DNA of 64,000 bases. Origin: Candidatus Hydrogenedentota bacterium (GTDB lineage Bacteria > Hydrogenedentota > Hydrogenedentia > Hydrogenedentales > JAEUWI01). Below are positions 17,501-25,643 of the stretch, piece after piece; position 1 is the stretch's first letter; each line of letters begins with the position of its first letter. The notes below the pieces were generated by a model. The model searched no databases, had not been told where the DNA came from, and saw nothing but the letters and a program-made list of their open reading frames with translations. The DNA lies in NCBI GenBank assembly GCA_019637335.1, contig JAHBVV010000005.1, forward strand, positions 210,366-274,365, given 5' to 3'. Position numbers and translations under genes: made by a program.

Positions 17501-19530
17501 CGCGCGCCCTTGGCGCCGAACTTGTACTGTAGCTGTTTCTTGATGGCGTCGAAGAGGGATTCCTCGTTGAGGCCCTGCTTCTCCATGACCGGCGAAGCCT
17601 TGAAGAAGGCTCCCTGGAAGGCGTTGCCCTGCATGCGGAACTGGAGTTCCGGGTCGGCCGCTTCTTCGCGAGCGATTTTGAACGCGTCAAGGTAGAACAC
17701 CCGGTACTTGTGGTCCACGATGATCTTCTGATAGGTCTTGGGAATGCTCTTCCAGACGGCCTCGGGCGTGGGCAGGTCGGACTGGATGATGAAGACGCCG
17801 CCGTCTTTCAGGCCGGCCACGGCGTTGCTGTGGTTGAAGACGTTCGGGTCCGGTGAAAGGACGACGTCGACGTAGAAGTACTCGCAGTTCATCCGGATGG
17901 GTTCCGGAGCTGCGGAAAGGTAATAGGTGGTGGGCTGGCCCTTCTTTTCCGAGCCGTACTTCGGGTTGGCCTTGATATGGTACCCGAGCAGGTCGAAGAG
18001 GGTCATGGCCAGGTTCTTGCCGGTCGTGATGGCGCCCCAGCCGCCCACAGAGTGGAACCGGACGGTGATGGCGTTCTTCGGCATGAGGTTGGGATTCTCG
18101 CTGCCGCGAATGGCCAGATCCTTGATGTTGGGGTAGGCCGCCTGGATGGCCTGCTGCTGAATTTCCTGTTTGGGCGTGTAGGCCTTGTCGTGGAGGAAAT
18201 CGACGGAGAGGTAGAAGAAGCGTTTCTTCCCGCCGTCGGGGAGCATGTTCTCGATGGCGGCGATGAGGCCCTCGGGCTGGAGGTCGCGGCTGCCGAGGCC
18301 GAAGGAGCCGGAGTAGAGCGGCGGGGCGTCGCTGAGGCTCTTGTAGGTTGCGGCGCCGGGGTGGGGGAGCGGGCCCTTGCCGGCGAGGCCGTTTTCCAGG
18401 GCCTTGCTCACGGCGGAGCGCACTTCCTTCATGAGGGGCAGATCGGAGGCGAGCGGCTGATCGACGCGCTCAAGGACCACGACGCCCTTGCGGCCGCGAA
18501 GCAGCTCGCTGATGCGGTCGGTCGGAAAGGGGCGGAACATGATGAGGTTTACGACGCCGACTTTGATTTTCCGGGTTTCGCGGATGTAGTCCACCACGGC
18601 CTCAGCCGAGCTGACGACGCTGCCCTGGCCGAGGATGATGTAGTCGGCGTCCTCGCAGCGGTAGGTGTTGACCCGGGCGTAGGGGCGTCCGGTGAGGGCG
18701 GAGAACTCCGCAAAGCATTGGTCGGCGAGTTCCTGGATGTGGTCGAAGAAGAAGGGGCGCTGCGCGGCGACGCTTTGCATGTAGGCGTCCTGGTTCTGGA
18801 CGGTGCCGGCCTGCATCGGGTTGTCGACGGTCCAGAGTTCGGGGATGCGGCGGCGGGTCTCGCCGTACATGAGGCGCTGCGCGGGGGTCGGCGAGGGGAT
18901 GATGTCCTCGGGCTTGCCCAGGTATTCGGCGATGAGGTCGCGCTCGGGAAGCATAATCGATTCGATGAGGTGGGTGGTGAGGAAGCCGTCCTGTGCGACG
19001 ATGCCCGGGGTGAGCGAGAGTTCGGCGATCTTGTGGGCGATAATGTTCAGGTCGCAGACTTCCTGCGCGCTCTTGCCGAAGACCTGGAAGAAGCCCGTGT
19101 CGTCGACCGCGTGGTAGTCGTCGTGTCCGGCGTGCACGTTGAGGCTGGACTTGGTCATGGCGCGGCAGCCCATGTTGAGCACGTAGGTGAGGCGCTTGCC
19201 GACGGCGGCGTACAGCGACTCGTGCATGTAGGCGATGCCCTGGCCGGAGGAGAAGTTGGTGGCGCGCAGGCCGGTCATGCTGAGGCCCGCGGTAACGGCG
19301 GCCGCGGCGTGTTCGCCTTCGGGCTCGATGAAGATGAGCGGGCGGTTCGAAATATTGATATGCCCGTTGGCGGTTTCCTCCGCCCAGTACTCGCCCATTT
19401 GGGTGGACGGTGTAATGGGGTAGGCGCCGGCGGCGTCGCTGGACTCCCGCTCGCACATGATCACCGAACTGTTTCCGTCCATCGCCTGGCGAACGCCGGG
19501 GTACTTTGCAGAACTCGCAGAATTTTTCAT
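14590..19530 (-). CDS. nifJ: pyruvate:ferredoxin oxidoreductase, long form with C-terminal ferredoxin domain
   Basis: 1646 aa against about 1170-1200 for usual fused PFORs. The order is: TPP-pyrimidine domain (YPITPSTQMGEYWAEE, about residue 40), domain III (GGWGAITTGKNLA, about 500), 4Fe-4S motifs CTACGSCYTVCP (about 785) and CKGCMECVKVC (about 920) separated by a 100-residue helical insert, the proximal cluster CLGCG (about 1000), a second insert, the TPP motif GGDGAMYDIGFQNLSRL (about 1222), and the last cluster Cys in TYCLQGS (about 1300). A 70-aa C-terminal domain (from about 1573, CTACDEC ... C) looks like a single-cluster ferredoxin. It oxidises pyruvate and CoA to acetyl-CoA, CO2 and reduced ferredoxin. 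ATG 19530 has GAGGTG 8 nt upstream; a GTG at 19539 does not. It lies between rnfB and rnfC. Confidence 0.93.
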   Translation of the reverse strand: MKNSASSAKYPGVRQAMDGNSSVIMCERESSDAAGAYPITPSTQMGEYWAEETANGHINISNRPLIFIEPEGEHAAAAVTAGLSMTGLRATNFSSGQGIAYMHESLYAAVGKRLTYVLNMGCRAMTKSSLNVHAGHDDYHAVDDTGFFQVFGKSAQEVCDLNIIAHKIAELSLTPGIVAQDGFLTTHLIESIMLPERDLIAEYLGKPEDIIPSPTPAQRLMYGETRRRIPELWTVDNPMQAGTVQNQDAYMQSVAAQRPFFFDHIQELADQCFAEFSALTGRPYARVNTYRCEDADYIILGQGSVVSSAEAVVDYIRETRKIKVGVVNLIMFRPFPTDRISELLRGRKGVVVLERVDQPLASDLPLMKEVRSAVSKALENGLAGKGPLPHPGAATYKSLSDAPPLYSGSFGLGSRDLQPEGLIAAIENMLPDGGKKRFFYLSVDFLHDKAYTPKQEIQQQAIQAAYPNIKDLAIRGSENPNLMPKNAITVRFHSVGGWGAITTGKNLAMTLFDLLGYHIKANPKYGSEKKGQPTTYYLSAAPEPIRMNCEYFYVDVVLSPDPNVFNHSNAVAGLKDGGVFIIQSDLPTPEAVWKSIPKTYQKIIVDHKYRVFYLDAFKIAREEAADPELQFRMQGNAFQGAFFKASPVMEKQGLNEESLFDAIKKQLQYKFGAKGARVVEDNIRVVTRGFDEVREITEKTISEASEVALRRDPVLPVMMRDVPRGDDKFSDVHRFWEETGEFYMTGKGNDNLVDPFIGISVVPACTGVFRDMSQIRFEHPLWIPENCTACGSCYTVCPDSAIPGLVHSLKEVFDTAIQRAERAHGATKHLRKTAGVVENRLRGRLNAEGEAAPVRALLAEVMDDVAAVATVPEGERQRFEEELVWFSDALGDFQFSITKPYFTTKEKQQPGSGGLLSITVNPYGCKGCMECVKVCEDDALRPVTQTDSSLQKLRDDWDVWRALPTTSQEYIRIDDLNEKIGALETLLLDKKAYFTMTGGDGACLGCGEKTVLHLFTATVEALMQPRVKAQLARIEGLMKDLEQHVRLKLASTVDLSNPQAVQHAIDSAKNTDLTLGRLSEGLDAVHAQEPLDPGWLQWVTGLMAQLKQLHWKYTTGVTRQGRSSMGIINATGCTSVWGSTFPFNPYPFPWTNHLFQDSPSMAMGIFEGHMAKMADGFKAIRLAEMALADKMPWREFEKTLTYFNWRNFTDEEFLLCPPVVSVGGDGAMYDIGFQNLSRLMMSGKPVKVMVLDTQVYSNTGGQACTSGFTGQISDMAQYGKAFQGKEEIRKEIGLIAMAHRTTYCLQGSISNVTHLLEGFIDGLNTRRPALFNVYSPCMPEHGIGDDVAELQSKLAVESRAYPLFRYNPDLGVAPQECFDLEGNPALEADWPSYTIHYTNEEGEPAALEVPLTFADFAVTEGRFRKQFRKAPRDTWNENMVPLAEFVELAPEDREGLFPYIWMVGKKNELMRVIPAEPIVKATEDRKHFWTMLKAIALAPAAPDREAIAATVRTEMAHNLAAQLLQLAGGDGGSVTAAVMHATAAPTGDPGAAQAASGNGSAAGGFTAAYIDTAECTACDECININPKIFAYNESKKAYIKDPKGGPFKDIVRAAEKCTAQVIHPGTPANPGEPGLDKLVKRAEKFN

Positions 19531-19563
19531 GGCCGACACCTCGATCGCGTTTCTTTCGCGCCC

Positions 19564-20445
19564 TTAGGGTTGCTTCATCGTCATCACGGGCAGGGGCGAC
19601 TTGCGGACCACCGGCCTGGCCGCCGCTCCCCGGGTAACGGTTCCGTTATCCGAAATCCAGACAATCGCGCCCGTCGGGCAGCGCTGGATGATTTCACTGG
19701 TGAGATCCCGGTTGCGGCCGTAGTCCACAACGGGGAGATTGTCGCGCATGACGACGGCGCCGGCGGGCGCGTCCGCGGCGCAGCGCCCGCAGGCGTTGCA
19801 GGCCACGGCGCACTCGGCGAGAGCGTCGTCGCCCTCCGCGAGGCTCTTGCACGCCACCCAGAGATGATTGGTGACGGGCTGTATTGAGAAGAGATCCTTC
19901 GGGCAGACCTCGACGCAGTCGTTACACGCGGTGCATTTCGCCTCATTCACCACCGGGAGGCCGTGTTCATTCATGCGAATAGCGCCGAAATCACAAACGG
20001 CCTCGCAGTCGCCCAGGCCGAGACAGCCCCAGGAACATCCCTTGCCGCCGCCGGCGATGAGGGCCGCGCCCCGGCAGGTTTGCTCGCTTCCATATACGGC
20101 GCGGTTCCAGGCGACGTTGGCGCCGCCGGCGCAGGCCAGGCGGGCCACGCGCTTCACCGCGGCGCCCGCGTCGGTGCCCAGGTAGTTGGCGACGGCCTTG
20201 ATTCCCTCGGGGGGGCTTACGGTGCAGGCGGCGGGCATCGCTTTCCCGGCGACGACGGCTTCGGCGAAGGCGCGGCAGCCGGCTTGGCCGCAGGCGCCGC
20301 AATTGGCGCCGGGGAGCATTTCCTCGACGGCGTCAATGCGCGGGTCTTCTTCGACAAACAACTTCCGGTTGGCGGTGGCGAGCCCGATGGAGAGGAGGCC
20401 GCCAAGACCAGCCATGAAGAAGGTTGCTATCAGTACGTCCGCCAT
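19564..20445 (-). CDS. rnfB: Rnf complex subunit RnfB (ferredoxin-docking Fe-S protein)
   Basis: 293 aa. An N-terminal membrane helix (residues 3-25) is followed by the Fe-S domain GANCGACGQAGCRAFAEAV. Then comes a clostridial-type ferredoxin pair, CSWGCLGLGDCEAVCDFGAI and CTACNDCVEVCP. The last ferredoxin domain is reduced: CNACGRCAADAP lacks the usual Cys before Pro, and the final motif keeps only RCPTGAI, its first three Cys replaced (YGRNRDLTSEII). The missing residues are the ligands of a single cluster. RnfB takes electrons from ferredoxin. It is the first gene of the minus-strand run, separated from rnfCDGEA by the PFOR gene, with GAGGTGG before the ATG. Confidence 0.95.
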   Translation of the reverse strand: MADVLIATFFMAGLGGLLSIGLATANRKLFVEEDPRIDAVEEMLPGANCGACGQAGCRAFAEAVVAGKAMPAACTVSPPEGIKAVANYLGTDAGAAVKRVARLACAGGANVAWNRAVYGSEQTCRGAALIAGGGKGCSWGCLGLGDCEAVCDFGAIRMNEHGLPVVNEAKCTACNDCVEVCPKDLFSIQPVTNHLWVACKSLAEGDDALAECAVACNACGRCAADAPAGAVVMRDNLPVVDYGRNRDLTSEIIQRCPTGAIVWISDNGTVTRGAAARPVVRKSPLPVMTMKQP

Positions 20446-21065
20446 TACACCACCTCACATTTGCGCGATGCTGCCTTGCAATCGTCGCCTTTGTCCTGTG
20501 CAAGATGGGCGCCAACAATAAACGGGTCCAAATCCCCGCAAAAGCGCGAAATACAGAGCTCTCGGCCCCCAGCCAGCGCGCTATACTGTGCGAGAGACAT
20601 GTGCAATTGAACACTGCTGCGCAGTGGACGAGGGGTCTCTGGCGCGGGCTGCCGCCCCGTTGCAATGGGGCCGCGATGATCGCCCATTTCCCTTTGCAGG
20701 ACGTTCAAACTACAGTAATGTGCATGCAATATCGCCCGGCCCGAAGACGCACATCCGGGGGCGCGGGATCGAGCAGAGGGGATTTCCGAGGGGTTGTTGT
20801 ATGAATTGCGCACTAGTGCACGCGCAGAAGTGCTCAGGTTTTCGCCCGCTGGTCGCCTGGGGCGAACTGGATTCGCACTCCCGCCGCCTCAGTGCTAGAA
20901 TCGGGTGGTCATCGCGCTGCGGGAATGGTCCAGCCCGAAGCGGCACGGTTTATGCGAACAGTTCGGTTGCACACAGCAACCTGTACGCGCTTCCGGTCGG
21001 CGCCGTTGACCTGATGCGTGGATGCGCCACCGGCGAGAAGCACGATGTGTAGACGGGAGTATTCC
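20446..21065. promoter_or_regulatory. shared divergent control region of rnf/PFOR and hox/hyp
   Basis: 620 bp without a convincing gene between two divergent long gene runs, so it must hold both promoters. An extended -10 candidate toward hoxF is TGCTAGAAT (20893-20901, with only a weak -35). Two dyads could be operators: CACTGC-TGC-GCAGTG (20612-20626) and TGCGCACTAGTGCA (20808-20821, core GCACTAGTGC is a perfect palindrome). TATACT at 20582-20587 is another -10-like hexamer. The precise start sites cannot be fixed from sequence. Confidence 0.45.
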
Positions 21066-22835
21066 ATGGTAGATACGGATCTCATCAAACGGATCGTCCA
21101 GCAATATGGATCGGACCGGAGCCGCCTGATGGATATGGCGCGCGCGGTTCATGCGGCATTGGGGCACATCTCCGAGGAGGCGTCCGCCGCGCTTGCGGAG
21201 GCCCTGGGCGTACCGTTGGTGGAAGTGCGGGACATGGTCAGCTTCTACGCGTTCTTTTCCCGGGAAGCGCAGGCGCAGAATGTGGTCCGGCTGTGCCACG
21301 CGGCGGTGGAGCGGATGCAGGGCGCGGACGCGATTGCGGCGGCGCTGGAGTCGGCGGCGGGGACGCGGTTTGGAGCCAATGATCCCGGCGCGGACATCGC
21401 CCTGCGTTACACGAGCTGCATCGGCCTGAGCGATCAGGGCCCGAGCGCGCTGGTCAATGGGGTTCCGCTGACGAACCTGACCGCGGACGACATTCCGGGG
21501 ATTGTGGCGGCCATCCGTTCCGGCGCGGACCTGAGCAAGCTCCCGCAGGCGAGCGTGGACAACGATGTGCGGGTGGCGGGCCCGGTAATCTTCGCGTCGA
21601 CGGAGCGGGGCGCGGCGGTGCGGAAGGCGGTGACGATGACGCCGGACGAGGTTATCGACGAGATAAACACGTCGCGGCTGCGCGGGCGGGGCGGCGCGGG
21701 TTTCCCGACGGCGATGAAATGGCGCTTCTGCCGGGACGCCAAGGGGGAGGCGCACTACGTGGTGTGCAACGCGGACGAGGGTGAGCCGGGGACGTTCAAG
21801 GACCGGGTGATCCTGGCGCAGAACCCGAACCTGGTTTTCGGGGGGATGACGGTGGCGGCGTATGCGGTCGGGGCGCGGGAGGGCATCCTCTACCTGCGCG
21901 CGGAATACGAATACATGGTCCCGCACCTGGAGGGCGAACTGGCGAAGCGCCGGCACCTCGGGCTGCTCGGGACGAATATTTGCGGCCGCGAAGGCTTCGA
22001 CTTTGATATCCGCATCCAGCTCGGGGCCGGGGCGTACATCTGCGGCGAGGAATCGGCGCTGATCGAGTCGCTCGAAGGGAAGCGCGGCGCGCCGCGCGCG
22101 CGCCCGCCGTTCCCGGTGCAGTGCGGCTACCTGGGCCAGCCGACGCTGGTGAACAACGTCGAGACCTTGTGCTGCGCGGCGCGGATCCTGGTGAATGGGG
22201 GCGCGTGGTTCGCGGGCATCGGCACGAAGGACTCCACCGGAACGAAGCTGTTGAGCGTCTCCGGCGACTGCGAGAAGCCGGGTGTGTACGAGCTGGACTA
22301 CGGGATTACGGTGCGGCAGCTGCTGGAGATGGTGGGCGCGGAAAACGCGCAGGCCGTGCAGATGGGCGGCCCTTCGGGCCGTTGCCTGGCCCCGAAGGAC
22401 TACGCGCGCACAATATCCTTCGACGATCTGCCCACGGGCGGTTCGGTGATGATCTTCGGGCCGGAGCGCGACATCATCGAAGTGATGCGGCAGTTCACCG
22501 CGTTCTTCGCGGAGGAATCCTGCGGGTGGTGCACCCCGTGCCGCGCGGGGACGACGCTGCTGGAGAAGGGGCTGGAGAAGATTCTGGAGGGCCGGGCGAC
22601 GGATCGCGACCTTCGCGAGCTGGAGTCCCTGGGCCTCACCGTGAAGACGATGAGCCGGTGCGGTCTGGGACAGACGGCGGCCAACCCGGTGCTAACGACC
22701 CTGCGCAACTTCCCGGACCTGTACGCGGACCGCGTGCGGCCCGATAACGGCGGCGTGGGGATAGACCTCGAGAAGGCGGAGGCCGAATTCCACGCGATCG
22801 CGGGGCACGCGGCGGCCACAGGAGAGACGAACTGA
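21066..22835 (+). CDS. hoxF: bidirectional [NiFe] hydrogenase diaphorase subunit HoxF
   Basis: 589 aa; the architecture and sequence match Ralstonia-type HoxF (602 aa), in which a NuoE-like domain is fused to a NuoF-like one. Residues 1-165 are NuoE-like but keep only two of the four cluster Cys (VVRLCHA, TSCIGLSDQGP). The NuoF part has the FMN loop RGRGGAGFPTAMKWRFCR (about 206), NADEGEPGTFKDR, the NADH site GAGAYICGEESALIE (about 320), and the 4Fe-4S ligands ESCGWCTPCRAG plus SRCGLG. It exchanges electrons with NAD+. Start 21066 (MVDTDLIKR) matches the family start; the ribosome site is weak (CGGGAG). Confidence 0.96.
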   Translation: MVDTDLIKRIVQQYGSDRSRLMDMARAVHAALGHISEEASAALAEALGVPLVEVRDMVSFYAFFSREAQAQNVVRLCHAAVERMQGADAIAAALESAAGTRFGANDPGADIALRYTSCIGLSDQGPSALVNGVPLTNLTADDIPGIVAAIRSGADLSKLPQASVDNDVRVAGPVIFASTERGAAVRKAVTMTPDEVIDEINTSRLRGRGGAGFPTAMKWRFCRDAKGEAHYVVCNADEGEPGTFKDRVILAQNPNLVFGGMTVAAYAVGAREGILYLRAEYEYMVPHLEGELAKRRHLGLLGTNICGREGFDFDIRIQLGAGAYICGEESALIESLEGKRGAPRARPPFPVQCGYLGQPTLVNNVETLCCAARILVNGGAWFAGIGTKDSTGTKLLSVSGDCEKPGVYELDYGITVRQLLEMVGAENAQAVQMGGPSGRCLAPKDYARTISFDDLPTGGSVMIFGPERDIIEVMRQFTAFFAEESCGWCTPCRAGTTLLEKGLEKILEGRATDRDLRELESLGLTVKTMSRCGLGQTAANPVLTTLRNFPDLYADRVRPDNGGVGIDLEKAEAEFHAIAGHAAATGETN

Positions 22836-23554
22836 TGAGCGCGCAACACGATACTTCCGCCGAGACCTTTACCTTCACCTTGGACGGTGCAACGGTAACC
22901 GCGAAACCGGGCCAGACGATACTCGAGGCCGCCCAGGACGCGGGCATTTACATCCCGAAGCTGTGTCAGAAGGATGGCCTGAGCCCGGGCGGTCACTGCC
23001 GTATTTGCACGGTGATGGTGAACGGACGCCCGGCCAGCGCGTGCACGCTGCCGGCGACGCCGGATGTGGTGGTGGAGAACAATACGGACGATCTGAACAC
23101 GATGCGGCGGCACGTGGTCGAGATGCTGTTCGTCGAAGGCAACCACGTGTGCCCCTCCTGCGAAGCGAGCGGCAACTGCGAGCTTCAGGCCCTGGGCTAC
23201 CGCCTGGGCATGACGGCGCCACAGTATCCGTACCTCAGCCCGGTGCGCGAGTTGGACGCCACACACGACGACATCCTGATCGACCGCAACCGCTGCGTGC
23301 TCTGCGGGCGTTGCGCCCGGGCGTCGCGGGAGCTGGACGGCAAGTCGGTCTTCGGGTTCGAGGGCCGCGGCATCAACAAGCGCATCGCGGTGAACGCGAG
23401 CAACGGCCTGGCCGGCACGGACATCGAGTTGACGGACGAGGCGGTGGCGGCGTGCCCCGTCGGCTGCATCCTGGTCAAAGGCCGGAGCCACGTCGTCCCC
23501 ATCGGGCAGCGCATGTACGATCATACCCCCATCGGCGCGGATGTTGAGTCCTGA
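22835..23554 (+). CDS. hoxU: bidirectional hydrogenase diaphorase subunit HoxU
   Basis: 239 aa, NuoG-like N-terminal part only. A plant-type 2Fe-2S motif (LCQKDGLSPGGHCRICTVMV and a fourth Cys), a His/Cys 4Fe-4S motif (HVCPSCEASGNCELQ) and a CVLCGRC ... CPVGC motif form the electron wire between HoxF and HoxY. It overlaps the hoxF stop by one base (TGATG), so translation is coupled. Confidence 0.96.
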   Translation: MSAQHDTSAETFTFTLDGATVTAKPGQTILEAAQDAGIYIPKLCQKDGLSPGGHCRICTVMVNGRPASACTLPATPDVVVENNTDDLNTMRRHVVEMLFVEGNHVCPSCEASGNCELQALGYRLGMTAPQYPYLSPVRELDATHDDILIDRNRCVLCGRCARASRELDGKSVFGFEGRGINKRIAVNASNGLAGTDIELTDEAVAACPVGCILVKGRSHVVPIGQRMYDHTPIGADVES

Positions 23555-23592
23555 ACCCGGCGCGGGCCGAACTGCATAGGAGTATAAGAACC

Positions 23593-24132
23593 ATGGCGAA
23601 ACCGCGGATTGCAACGGGCCACTTCACCGGTTGTTTCGGGTGCCATATGTCGCTGCTGGACATCGACGAGCGGATCCTGGATCTGGTGGACATCGTGGAT
23701 TTCGACAAGTCGCCAATCAACGACAAGAAGCGATTCGACCAGCCGGTGGATATTGGCATTGTCGAGGGCGGCATCAGCAACGACGAGAACCTGGAATTCC
23801 TGCTGGAGTTCCGGAAAAATTGCAAGATACTTATTGCGATGGGCGCGTGCGCGATCACGGGCGGGGTTCCGTCGATGCGCAACACTGTTCCCCTTCGCGA
23901 GTGCCTGGAGGAGGCCTATCTGAACGGGCCGACGGTGGAAGGCGGGATCATTCCGAACGACCCGGATATTCCCGTGTTGCTCGACAAGGTGTACCCGTGC
24001 CACGAAGTGGTGAAGATTGATTACTTTCTCCCGGGGTGCCCGCCGTCGGCGGACACGCTGTGGGCGGCGCTGACGGCGCTGCTCTCGGGCCAGGAGCCGG
24101 AGCTGCCGTACGAGCTGGTTAAATACGACTGA
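23593..24132 (+). CDS. hoxY: bidirectional [NiFe] hydrogenase small subunit HoxY
   Basis: 179 aa, the short cytoplasmic type with no Tat signal. One proximal 4Fe-4S cluster: TGCFGCHMSLLD, GACAITGG and DYFLPGCPPSAD provide its Cys. It passes electrons between the NiFe site of HoxH and HoxU. The single-cluster architecture places it in the bidirectional Hox (group 3d) type rather than among uptake hydrogenases. Confidence 0.96.
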   Translation: MAKPRIATGHFTGCFGCHMSLLDIDERILDLVDIVDFDKSPINDKKRFDQPVDIGIVEGGISNDENLEFLLEFRKNCKILIAMGACAITGGVPSMRNTVPLRECLEEAYLNGPTVEGGIIPNDPDIPVLLDKVYPCHEVVKIDYFLPGCPPSADTLWAALTALLSGQEPELPYELVKYD

Positions 24133-24194
24133 ACGGAAACAACAGGGCCCAGCATGAATTCATACGCATCACGGATGCGCGGAGGTACCAGGCA

Positions 24195-25643
24195 ATGACA
24201 CAGGCTGTAACGACCGATCGCCGGAAGGTGGTGATCAATCCGGTGACCCGCGTGGAGGGGCACGGGAAAGTGACCTTGCACCTCGACGACGCCGGCCACA
24301 TTGAGGAAGCGCGGTTCCACATCATCGAGTTCCGCGGGTTCGAGCGCTTCATCCAGGGGCGGCCCTACTGGGAGGCTCCCACCGTGGTCCAGCGCCTCTG
24401 CGGCATCTGCCCGGTGAGCCATCACCTCTGCGCCTCCAAGGCGATGGACGTGGTGGCGGGGGTGGACGAGGTTTCGCCGACGGCCGACAAGATGCGCCGC
24501 CTGATGCACTATGGCCAGACCTTCCAGTCGCACGTGCTGCACTTCTACCACCTGGCCTCGCCGGACCTGCTGTTCGGCTTTGACGCCCCGGTGGAACAGC
24601 GCAACGTGATCGGCGTGATCCGCGCGCACCCCGATGTCGCTCGGAAGGCCGTCCTGATGCGCAAGTACGGGCAGGAGGTGATCAAGGCGACGGCGGGAAA
24701 GAAGATCCACGGCACGGGATCGGTGCCCGGCGGCATCAATAAGAATCTCAGCATTGCGGAGCGGGACGTGTTGCTGCGCGGCATCGACGAGATGATCGCC
24801 TGGGCCGTTGAAGGGCTGGAGATTTGCAAGTCGGTCGTGAAGTCCGACATGGACCGCCTGCTCGCCTTCGGCAGCTTCGATTCCAACTTCGTCAGTATCG
24901 TGACCGAGGACGGCGGGCTGGACCTGTACGACGGCAATCTCCGCGCGCGGGACCAGGACGGCAAGATCATCTTCGACCAGGTCCCCCCGGCGGAGTACGT
25001 GAATTACATTCGCGAGGAGGTCCGCCCCTGGAGCTACATGAAGTTCCCGTACATCATTTCGATGGGCAAGGAACGCGGCTGGTACCGCGTGGGCCCGCTC
25101 GCGCGTATCAACAACTGCGATTACATCGACACCCCGATCGCGGAAGCGGAGCGCCAGGCCTTCGTCGCGCTGGGCGGCGGGAAGCCGATCCAGTCGACGA
25201 TGGCGTACCACTGGGCGCGCATGATCGAGACCGTGCACTCGGCGGAGAAGATCAAGGAGCTGTTGAACGACCCGGACCTTCAGGGCGACGAATTGATCCG
25301 GAAGGGCGAACGCCGGGCCTCGGGCGCGGCGTGGATCGAGGCGCCGCGCGGTACGCTGATCCACCACTACGAAGTGGACGACAAGGACCTGATCACGATG
25401 GCGAATCTGATCGTGTCCACAACGCACAACAACGAGGCGATGAACCGGGCGGTGCAGACGGTGGCGGCGCAGTACCTGGACGGCCACGAGATCACCGAGG
25501 GCCTGCTCAACCACATTGAGGTGGGCATACGGGCCTACGATCCGTGCCTGAGCTGCGCGACACACGCGCTGGGCCAGATGCGGCTGCAGGTGCAGCTCGT
25601 GGACCAGTCCGAGAACGTGGTTTCGGAGCTGGTGCGCGGATGA
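24195..25643 (+). CDS. hoxH: bidirectional [NiFe] hydrogenase large subunit HoxH
   Basis: 482 aa. The L1 motif RLCGICPVSHHLCASKA (about residue 65) and the L2 motif DPCLSCATH (about 448) supply the four Cys that bind Ni and Fe(CN)2CO. The 26 residues after DPCLSCATH form the C-terminal extension removed after nickel insertion, and the protease gene for this follows directly. GGAGGT lies 8 nt before the ATG. It catalyses reversible H2 oxidation coupled to NAD(H) through HoxFUY. Confidence 0.97.
   Translation: MTQAVTTDRRKVVINPVTRVEGHGKVTLHLDDAGHIEEARFHIIEFRGFERFIQGRPYWEAPTVVQRLCGICPVSHHLCASKAMDVVAGVDEVSPTADKMRRLMHYGQTFQSHVLHFYHLASPDLLFGFDAPVEQRNVIGVIRAHPDVARKAVLMRKYGQEVIKATAGKKIHGTGSVPGGINKNLSIAERDVLLRGIDEMIAWAVEGLEICKSVVKSDMDRLLAFGSFDSNFVSIVTEDGGLDLYDGNLRARDQDGKIIFDQVPPAEYVNYIREEVRPWSYMKFPYIISMGKERGWYRVGPLARINNCDYIDTPIAEAERQAFVALGGGKPIQSTMAYHWARMIETVHSAEKIKELLNDPDLQGDELIRKGERRASGAAWIEAPRGTLIHHYEVDDKDLITMANLIVSTTHNNEAMNRAVQTVAAQYLDGHEITEGLLNHIEVGIRAYDPCLSCATHALGQMRLQVQLVDQSENVVSELVRG

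Noticed and set aside
17977..19887. A 636-codon plus-strand frame opposite PFOR and rnfB
   Set aside because: Same cause; the translation is Gly/Val/Glu-rich without homology, and the minus strand codes unmistakable PFOR and RnfB.
20446..21065. A small gene in the divergent control region
   Set aside because: Frames here overlap several ways, lack ribosome sites and show no motif or hydrophobic pattern.
23593..25643. Membrane-bound uptake or H2-sensing hydrogenase
   Set aside because: The small subunit has no Tat signal, only one cluster, and the genes are joined to hoxF and hoxU, which places it in the NAD-linked bidirectional type.
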